DNA of 64,000 bases, taken from Alicycliphilus denitrificans K601. Lineage in GTDB: Bacteria; Pseudomonadota; Gammaproteobacteria; Burkholderiales; Burkholderiaceae_C. Shown here piece after piece: positions 49,083 through 55,414 of this stretch. The stretch covers positions 1,240,001 to 1,304,000 of the forward strand of contig NC_015422.1 in assembly GCF_000204645.1 (NCBI RefSeq). Direction: 5' to 3'. The number at the start of each line of letters is the position of its first letter. The first letter of the stretch is position 1. A program made the position numbers and the translations under genes. The notes beneath the pieces are model-generated. The model was given only the letters and a program-made list of their open reading frames with translations. It was not told the origin of the DNA and did no database searches.

Positions 49083-51181
49083 TGGCCGCCGGACGTGCGA
49101 GCGGGGCCGAGCTGGCGCGCGTGCTGCTGCGCCCGCGCAGCGTCGCGCTGGTGGGCGTTTCCGACGATGCGGCCAAGCCGGCGGCGCGTCCGCTGCGCTA
49201 TCTGCGCCAGGCCGGGTTCGCGGGCGCCGTGTATCCGATCAACCCGCGGCGCGGGACGGTGCAGGGCGAGCGCGCGTGGCCCAGCCTCGCGGTGCTGCCC
49301 GAGGTGCCCGAACATGTGTTCGTGATGACTGCCACCGAGCACGTGCTGGACACGCTGCGCGAATGCGAGCGCCTGGGCGTCAAGGTCGCCACCGTGCTGG
49401 CCGGCGGCTTTTCCGAGGCGGGTCCGGAAGGTGTCGCGCGCGAGGAGGCGGTGCGCGCCTTTGCGCGTACCAGCAGCCTGCGGCTGGTCGGTCCGGCAAG
49501 CCTGGGCGTCGCGCATCCGGGCTCGGGCCTGCTGCTCACGGCCAACGCCGCATTCGCCGAGCGCGAGCTGCCGCCGGGCAAAGTGTTCGTCGCCTCGCAC
49601 AGCGGCAGCATGCTCGGCGCGCTGCTGTCGCGCGGCAAGGCGCGCGGTGTCGGCTTCGCCGGCATGGTGTCGGTCGGCGTCGAGGCCGACCTGAGCCTGG
49701 GCGAGATCTGCAGCGCGACGCTGGACGACCCGGAGATCGACAGCTACCTGCTGTTCCTGGAAAGCCTGCGCCGCGGCGCTGACCTGCAGCGGTTCGCGCG
49801 AGAGGCGGCGCGCCGCGGCAAGCCGGTGATCGCGTACAAGCTGGGGCGCTCGCAGGCGGCCGCGGAGATGGCGACCACGCATACTGGCGCGCTCGCTGGC
49901 GAGGACGATGTGGCCGACGCGTTCCTGCGCGGCCTGGGCGTCGCGCGCGTGGGGGTGCTGGAGGCGCTGCTGGAAGCCCCGGCGCTCGCGCGCCGCATCC
50001 CGCTCGGCGCTACCGGCGCGGCGCGCCCGCCGCGCGTCGGCATCGTCACCACGACCGGGGGCGGTGCCGCGATGGTGGTCGACCAGCTCGGCATCCGCGG
50101 CATCGTCGTCGAGCCGCCCTCGCCAGCGACGCTGGCGCGCCTGGCGGCGGCCAACCTGCCGGCCACGCCGGGGCGCGTGCTGGACGTGACGCTGGCCGGT
50201 GCGAAGTACGAGATCATGAGGCAGTTGCTGGCGATTCTGCTGGACGCGCCGGAGTTCGACCTCGTCGTCACCGTCGTCGGCTCGTCGGCGCGCTTCCAGC
50301 CGGAGCTGGCGGTCAAGCCCGTCATCGACACCGCGTGCACGGCGACCAGGCCGCTGGCCGCGATGCTGGTGCCCGATGCGCCGCAGGCGCTCGCGGAACT
50401 CACCGCGCATGGCGTGCCGTGCTTCCGTTCGCCCGAGGCGTGCGCCGACGCGATCGCCGCGGTGCTGCAGCGGCGATCGCCGGCGGTGCCCGCCGCGGCC
50501 ACGCAGCCAGCGCGCGATGAGGCTGCGTTCATCAGCGAGGCCGACGCCTACGGTCTGCTGGAAAAGCTCGATGTGCCGCATGCGCCGGTCGTGAAGATGC
50601 CGCTGGCCGAACCGCCGCGCGCGCTGCCGTTCGCATTCCCGGTCGTAGCGAAGGTCTGCGACGAGCGCATCCCCCACAAGACCGAGGTCGGCGGCGTGGT
50701 GCTGGACATCCGCGACGAGGACGGGCTGCACGCCGCGTTCGAGACGCTGCGTCGCAACCTCGCCGAGCGCGCGCCCGGCATCGAGTGCCGCGATGTGCTC
50801 GTGCAGACGATGCGCAGCGGGCTCATGGAGGCGCTGGTCGGCTATCGCGTCGATCCCGATGCCGGTCCGCTGGTGATGCTGGCCGCCGGCGGCGTGTGGA
50901 CAGAGGTGGCGCGCGACCGCGCCCTGCGGCTCGCGCCGGTGACCGTCGAGGCGGCGCGTGAGATGATCGCGGAAGTGAAGGCGTTCCGGACCCTGGCGGG
51001 TCTGCGCGGACGACCGCGTGGCGATCTCGATGCGCTCGCGCGTGCCGTGTCGGCCTTGTCGCAACTGGCGCTGCAGCCGCAGCTGGGCGTCGTGGAGGCA
51101 GAAGTGAATCCGTTGATGGTGATGAAGGAAGGTGCGGGCGTGCTCGCGGTCGACGCGCTGGTTTTGCGGAGGCGGCCATGA
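49082..51181 (+). CDS. NDP-forming acyl-CoA synthetase (acetate-CoA ligase family)
   Basis: A 699-residue fused alpha-beta enzyme that makes an acyl-CoA from a carboxylic acid, CoA and ATP (ADP or GDP-forming) through phospho-histidine. The CoA-binding domain starts LLRPRSVALVGVSDDAAKPA. Two succinyl-CoA-synthetase-like domains follow, with FVASHSGSMLGALLSRGKA and the phosphorylated His in TTHTGALAGEDDVADAF (about 266). The C-terminal ATP-grasp domain begins near 480 and has AKVCDERIPHKTEVGGVVLD with its His at about 533. The substrate is not predictable from sequence, but its place between two acyl-CoA dehydrogenases implies activation of the operon's carboxylate. Start ATG overlaps the preceding stop; GTG 49079 is possible. 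Confidence 0.9.
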   Translation: MAAGRASGAELARVLLRPRSVALVGVSDDAAKPAARPLRYLRQAGFAGAVYPINPRRGTVQGERAWPSLAVLPEVPEHVFVMTATEHVLDTLRECERLGVKVATVLAGGFSEAGPEGVAREEAVRAFARTSSLRLVGPASLGVAHPGSGLLLTANAAFAERELPPGKVFVASHSGSMLGALLSRGKARGVGFAGMVSVGVEADLSLGEICSATLDDPEIDSYLLFLESLRRGADLQRFAREAARRGKPVIAYKLGRSQAAAEMATTHTGALAGEDDVADAFLRGLGVARVGVLEALLEAPALARRIPLGATGAARPPRVGIVTTTGGGAAMVVDQLGIRGIVVEPPSPATLARLAAANLPATPGRVLDVTLAGAKYEIMRQLLAILLDAPEFDLVVTVVGSSARFQPELAVKPVIDTACTATRPLAAMLVPDAPQALAELTAHGVPCFRSPEACADAIAAVLQRRSPAVPAAATQPARDEAAFISEADAYGLLEKLDVPHAPVVKMPLAEPPRALPFAFPVVAKVCDERIPHKTEVGGVVLDIRDEDGLHAAFETLRRNLAERAPGIECRDVLVQTMRSGLMEALVGYRVDPDAGPLVMLAAGGVWTEVARDRALRLAPVTVEAAREMIAEVKAFRTLAGLRGRPRGDLDALARAVSALSQLALQPQLGVVEAEVNPLMVMKEGAGVLAVDALVLRRRP

Positions 51182-52827
51182 TGCCCGCCATCGTGAGTCC
51201 GCTGCTGGCGCGCACGCGCGCGCTGTTCGGCGGCGCGGTCACCGCACTCGCGCGCGAATGCGCCGAAGGCGACAAGCTCGATGCGCGCAAGCTGGACGCG
51301 CAGCAGTTCGCAAGTTACGAGATCGCGTGGGCCGCCGCGGACCTGCTGGCCGCCGAGACCCTCGCTGGAGCGCGGCTCAACGCCCTTGACGCGAAGCTGG
51401 CGGGAGTGTTCGTCGCCGAAGCGCTCGGCGCCGTGCTGCGCCGGCTGGAGCCACTGCTGCTCGACCTGCGCCTGGACCTGCAGCTGGGCGAGCTGCACGC
51501 GCTGGCCGCGAGCGGCGAGCTCGCGCAGTTCCGGCGCGAGGCGGCGAGCGCCGCGGTGCAGGCGCAGGCCGGCGCGGCGGTCGCCGCCGGCGATGGCGAA
51601 CTCGGCGACGTGCCGCTCGATGCCGGGATCGTCATGGCGCGCGACGGCTTCCGCCGCTTCGCCGCAGAGGCGGTGGCGCCGCTCGCAGAGCGCATCCACC
51701 GTGAGGACCAGATCGTCCCCGAGTCGCTGCTGCAGCCGCTGCGCGAGATGGGCGTGTTCGGCCTGTCGATCCCGGAGGCCTACGGCGGTACCGCGCCTGG
51801 CAGCCATGACGACACGCAGATGATGGTGGCCGTCACCGAGGCGCTGTCGGAAGGCTCGCTCGGCGCGGCCGGAAGCCTCATCACGCGGCCCGAGATCCTG
51901 GCGCGGGCGCTGCTGGCTGGCGGCACCGAGGCGCAGAAGCGGCGCTGGCTGCCGGCGCTCGCCGTGGGCGAGCCGCTGTGCGCGATCGCGATGACCGAGC
52001 CGGACTTCGGCTCGGACGTCGCGGGCCTGCAGCTGAAGGCGACGCGCGCCGAAGGCGGCTGGCTGCTGAATGGCGCGAAGACCTGGTGCACCTTCGCCGG
52101 CAAGGCCGGCGTGCTGATGGTCGTCGCGCGCACCGATCCGGACAAAGCGGCGGGCCACCGCGGTTTGAGCCTGCTGCTGGTCGAGAAGCCCGCGTTCGAG
52201 GGCCATGAGTTCGCCGTGGCGCAGGAGGGCGGCGGCACGCTGCACGGCCGCGCGATCCCGACCATTGGCTACCGCGGCATGCATTCGTTCGACCTCGTGT
52301 TCGAGAACTTCTTCGTGCCGGACGAGAACCTGGTCGGCGGGGACGCGGGCCTGGGCAAGGGGTTTTACTTCACGATGACCGGCATGATGGGCGGCCGCAT
52401 GCAGACGGCCGGCCGTGCACTGGGCGTGATGCGGGCCGCGGTGCGCGCGGCGATCCGCTACGCCGGCGACCGCCAGGTGTTCGGCGCGCCGCTCGTCTCG
52501 TACCAGCTCACTCAGGTGAAGATCGCGGCCATGGCGGCGCGCTTCGTCGCCTGCCGCTGGCTCGCCTACGACGTTGCGCGCCTGCTCGATGCGGGCGGCG
52601 GCCGCATGGAGGCGAGCCTGGTGAAGCTGCTGGCGTGCCGCTCGGCGGAGCTGGTCACGCGCGAGGCGTTGCAGATCCACGGCGGCATGGGCTATGCGGA
52701 GGAAACGGCCGTGAGCCGCTACTTCGTCGACGCGCGCGTTCTGTCGATCTTCGAGGGCGCCGAGGAGACGCTGGCGCTGAAGGTGATCGCGCGCAGCCTG
52801 CTGGAGCAGGCGCTGGAGAAGCGCTGA
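51178..52827 (+). CDS. Methylsuccinyl-CoA-dehydrogenase-like acyl-CoA dehydrogenase (Mcd type)
   Basis: A 549-residue flavoprotein, about 150 residues longer than ordinary acyl-CoA dehydrogenases. Residues 1-150 are an all-helical, Ala/Leu/Arg-rich extension, like that of methylsuccinyl-CoA dehydrogenase (Mcd) of the ethylmalonyl-CoA pathway. The catalytic part has FAAEAVAPLAERIHREDQIV, MGVFGLSIPEAYGGTAPGSH, TEALSEGSLGAAGSLITRPE, ITMTEPDFGSDVAGL-type sequence, NGAKTWCTFAGKAGVLMVVA and, near the end, LSIFEGAEETLALKVIARSL with the catalytic Glu at about 526. The match to Mcd is from recalled family sequence, not a search. Mcd oxidises (2S)-methylsuccinyl-CoA to mesaconyl-C1-CoA. The ATGA overlap with the synthetase gene shows coupling. 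Confidence 0.82.
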   Translation: MMPAIVSPLLARTRALFGGAVTALARECAEGDKLDARKLDAQQFASYEIAWAAADLLAAETLAGARLNALDAKLAGVFVAEALGAVLRRLEPLLLDLRLDLQLGELHALAASGELAQFRREAASAAVQAQAGAAVAAGDGELGDVPLDAGIVMARDGFRRFAAEAVAPLAERIHREDQIVPESLLQPLREMGVFGLSIPEAYGGTAPGSHDDTQMMVAVTEALSEGSLGAAGSLITRPEILARALLAGGTEAQKRRWLPALAVGEPLCAIAMTEPDFGSDVAGLQLKATRAEGGWLLNGAKTWCTFAGKAGVLMVVARTDPDKAAGHRGLSLLLVEKPAFEGHEFAVAQEGGGTLHGRAIPTIGYRGMHSFDLVFENFFVPDENLVGGDAGLGKGFYFTMTGMMGGRMQTAGRALGVMRAAVRAAIRYAGDRQVFGAPLVSYQLTQVKIAAMAARFVACRWLAYDVARLLDAGGGRMEASLVKLLACRSAELVTREALQIHGGMGYAEETAVSRYFVDARVLSIFEGAEETLALKVIARSLLEQALEKR

Positions 52828-52904
52828 AGAATGGGGTCCATACCGAACGAGTCCCGTGCGCTTCGCGCGCACCGCGCCGAAGGCCGGACCCTCCCACCCG
52901 ACCG

Positions 52905-52927
52905 CCCGGCAGAGGCGTTCTGCCGGG
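52905..52927. other. Intercistronic hairpin between the Mcd-like and CoA-transferase genes
   Basis: CCCGGCAGA (52905-52913) / TCTGCCGGG (52919-52927) is a perfect 9-bp stem with a 5-nt loop in the 133-bp gap. A smaller stem GTGCGC/GCGCAC lies at 52856-52872. There is no T-run, so RNA stabilisation, processing or partial termination is more likely than a clean terminator. Confidence 0.6.
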
Positions 52928-52960
52928 ACCTGGCGTAACGCATTGACGAAAGGCAGTTCC

Positions 52961-54208
52961 GTGACCTACCCCTTCCTCGACAACCTACGCGTCATCGAAA
53001 GCTCCGCGTTCATCGCCGCGCCGCTGGCCGGCCTCACGCTGTCGCAGTACGGCGCCGAAGTGATCCGCGTGGACATGATCGGCGGCGGGATCGACTACGG
53101 CCGCATGCCGCGCATGCCGCAGGCCGATGGGCGCGGCCGCAGCTTGTACTGGACCGCGCTGAACAAGGGCAAGCGCTCGATCGCGATCGACCTGCGCCGG
53201 CCGCAAGGGCGCGAGCTGGTGCAGGCGCTCGCGACCGCGCCAGGGCCGCGCGGCGGCGTGCTGCTGACCAACATCGGCACGCCCTGGCTTGCGCACGAAG
53301 TGCTCGCGGCGAAGCGCGCCGACGTCATCACGTGCACGATCGAAGGCAACAGCGACGGATCGACAGCGCTCGATTACACCGTCAATTGCGCGACCGGCTA
53401 TCCGGCGGTCACCGGCGGCGGCTCGGTGCAGCACCCCGTCAATCACGTGCTGCCCGCCTGGGACATGGCCTGCGCGTACCAAGCGGCGTTCGCGATCGTC
53501 GCCGCCGTCAGCCGCCGCGCAACGTGCGGCGAAGGCGCACAGCTGCGCATCGCGCTGTCGGACGTCGCGTTCACGGCCCTGTCGCACCTCGGCGTCATGG
53601 GCGAGGCCGAGTTGCTGCACCAGGACCGGCCCTCGATCGGTAACGATCTGTACGGCGCGTTCGGCCGCGATTTCGGCACCAGCGACGGTGGCCGCATCAT
53701 GGTGGCGGCGATCTCGATCAACCAGTGGGATGCGCTGGTGCAGGCGTGCGGCATCGCCGACGCGATCGCGGCGCTCGAGCAGCGCCTGGGCCTTGAATTC
53801 CGCGACGAGGCGCAGCGCTTCGAGGCGCGCGCCGAGATCGCCGCGCTGGTCGAACCGTGGTTCACGGCGCGCACGCGCGCGCAGGCGGAAGCCGAGCTCA
53901 CGCGCCACAAGGTCTGCTGGGGCCGCTACAACACGGTCACCGAACTGCTCGCCGCCGATGCGCGCGCGAGCGTCGCCAATCCGGTGTTCGAGCGCATCGA
54001 CACGCCGGGCATCGGCACGCACCTGGCCGCCGGTGCAGTCGTCCGCGCAGCCGGCCTCCCGCGCCAGCCGACGTCCCCGGCGCCGCTGCTGGGGACGGAT
54101 ACCGACCAGGTGCTGCACGAAGTGCTGGGCCTCGATTCCGGCGTGATCGGCCGCCTGCACGACGCCGGCATCGTGGCAGGCCCCGAGCGCGATCCTTCGC
54201 GGGTGTGA
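52961..54208 (+). CDS. CaiB/BaiF class III CoA transferase, mesaconyl-CoA C1:C4 transferase-like
   Basis: A 415-residue enzyme. The N-terminus (LDNLRVIESSAFIAAPLAGL) and IRVDMIGGGIDYGRMPRMPQ, LNKGKRSIAIDLRRPQGREL and GNDLYGAFGRDFGTSDGGRI match my recollection of 2-methylfumaryl-CoA isomerase (Mct), which moves CoA from C1 to C4 of mesaconate within one molecule. Asp138 (TALDYTVNCATGYPAV) is the expected aspartyl-CoA nucleophile; NHVLPAWDMACAYQAAFAIV is also shared. The start is GTG 52961 with AAAGG 7 nt upstream, because homology begins right after it; the frame is open further 5'. Mct acts directly after Mcd, so its place beside the Mcd-like gene is strong context. Other class III transferases cannot be excluded. 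Confidence 0.82.
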   Translation: MTYPFLDNLRVIESSAFIAAPLAGLTLSQYGAEVIRVDMIGGGIDYGRMPRMPQADGRGRSLYWTALNKGKRSIAIDLRRPQGRELVQALATAPGPRGGVLLTNIGTPWLAHEVLAAKRADVITCTIEGNSDGSTALDYTVNCATGYPAVTGGGSVQHPVNHVLPAWDMACAYQAAFAIVAAVSRRATCGEGAQLRIALSDVAFTALSHLGVMGEAELLHQDRPSIGNDLYGAFGRDFGTSDGGRIMVAAISINQWDALVQACGIADAIAALEQRLGLEFRDEAQRFEARAEIAALVEPWFTARTRAQAEAELTRHKVCWGRYNTVTELLAADARASVANPVFERIDTPGIGTHLAAGAVVRAAGLPRQPTSPAPLLGTDTDQVLHEVLGLDSGVIGRLHDAGIVAGPERDPSRV

Positions 54209-54532
54209 GATGGGTGCTTGCGGTATGGAATCCGGACGCCGGGACAGCGCTGGACCGGGCCGGCCAGGCGCCGCATGAGGTGGTGGCTCGGGGCCCCGGA
54301 CAGTCATGCCAGCGTCACACACCAAGCCTATAGTGGCACGCAGGTCTTGACCGGACGTGAGCCCCAAGTGTGGCACGGCATCGCAGTCCATGAGCCTGCG
54401 CATTGGGCCGGGCTTCCTCTGCAATGCCGGGCCCTTGGGGGGCTGTGGGGGCGTTAATGGACAGGCGCCACCGGGTGCCGGCTGCGTTTACGATGGGCGC
54501 TTTCATTGACCTTCCACAGAAAGCTGCCGCAC
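54209..54532. other. 324-bp gap at the right end of the catabolic block
   Basis: I find no supportable gene, tRNA or repeat here. Short open frames on both strands lack codon structure. A TTGACC at 54342-54347 and a TTAATG near 54455 are promoter-like fragments without good partners. The tract marks the junction between the catabolic operon and the methylglyoxal-synthase-like gene and may be scar sequence from insertion. Confidence 0.4.
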
Positions 54533-55414
54533 ATGCTCATGGGCCTTGCCGCCAACCGCCTGCACCACCAGTCAGAAGATGCCGCGCTGTTCGCTTTCCT
54601 GCGCGCCTGCGAGGCGGGCATTCGTGAACTCCGGCTCGGCCTGCACGCCGTGGGCCGCACGCACGACGCGATCGCCGCGGCGGGCATGCTGCGCGGCTAC
54701 GCGCCGCTGGTGCGCTACCCCTACGGGCGTGAGGGTGGGCTGATGAAGCTCGTGGCCGAGGTGGTGGGCATGCCGGAGCCGGGGCGCACGCTCGACGGCG
54801 CCATCTACCTCATCGACCCGGTGGACCCCTCGTCCATCTTCCCCGAGGCGCTCGCGCTCAAGCGCCAGTGCGTGATCCATGGCAAGCCGTTCCTGTCCAC
54901 CGTGGCCAGTGCGCGCGACTGGGTGGAGATGGAGCGCATCCACTCGGGCCTGCCGCCCGACCGCCATGCCGACCGCTTCCATGACTACGAAGCGCAGACG
55001 CTGGCGCTGATCGCGCACGACGCGATGAAGGGCGCCATGCTGGATTTCGCCGCGCGCAACTTCGACCTGCTCTCGCGCTTCGGCTGTCGCGTGGGCACGG
55101 GCACCACGGGCCAGCGCCTCAACGAGATGGCCTGGAGCCGCGGCTGGCCCGCCGGCGAGCCCTGGGTGCAGCGCTTCAACAGCGGCCCGCTGGGCGGCGA
55201 TGCGCAGATCGCCGACCTGGTGCTGGAGCGCCGCTGCCGCCGCGCCATCTTCTTCGAGGATCCGCACGTCGCGCGCCAGCACGAGGCCGACATCCAGCTG
55301 CTGGAGCGCGCCGTGACCACCGCCACGCACGACGCGGTGTGCACTACCTCGCCAGTGGTGGCGCAGCGCTGGTGCGACGCCGCTCGTTTGCGTGGTTCGC
55401 GCGCCGGGCGCTGA
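54533..55414 (+). CDS. Tandem methylglyoxal-synthase-like domain protein
   Basis: A 293-residue protein. The C-terminal half (about 165-280) is a full MgsA domain: TLALIAHDAMKGAMLDFAAR (catalytic Asp of 'AHD'), VGTGTTGQRLNEMAWS, FNSGPLGGDAQIADLVLERR (Asp of 'GGD') and AIFFEDPHVARQHEADIQLL (Asp of 'DP'). MgsA converts dihydroxyacetone phosphate to methylglyoxal. The N-terminal half (about 5-135) repeats the fold in degenerate form: LGLHAVGRTHDAIAAAGM, YPYGREGGLMKLVAEVV (GGD has become GGL) and DGAIYLIDPVDPSSIFPEAL. Typical MgsA is about 150 residues with one domain. It overlaps pbpC by TGATG. The start could also be ATG 54539. Confidence 0.82.
   Translation: MLMGLAANRLHHQSEDAALFAFLRACEAGIRELRLGLHAVGRTHDAIAAAGMLRGYAPLVRYPYGREGGLMKLVAEVVGMPEPGRTLDGAIYLIDPVDPSSIFPEALALKRQCVIHGKPFLSTVASARDWVEMERIHSGLPPDRHADRFHDYEAQTLALIAHDAMKGAMLDFAARNFDLLSRFGCRVGTGTTGQRLNEMAWSRGWPAGEPWVQRFNSGPLGGDAQIADLVLERRCRRAIFFEDPHVARQHEADIQLLERAVTTATHDAVCTTSPVVAQRWCDAARLRGSRAGR

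Noticed and set aside
54209..54532. tRNA or attachment site at the right end of the catabolic block
   Set aside because: No cloverleaf or T-loop GTTCGA-like sequence was found, and no direct repeat of this region is seen near 44.8 kb.
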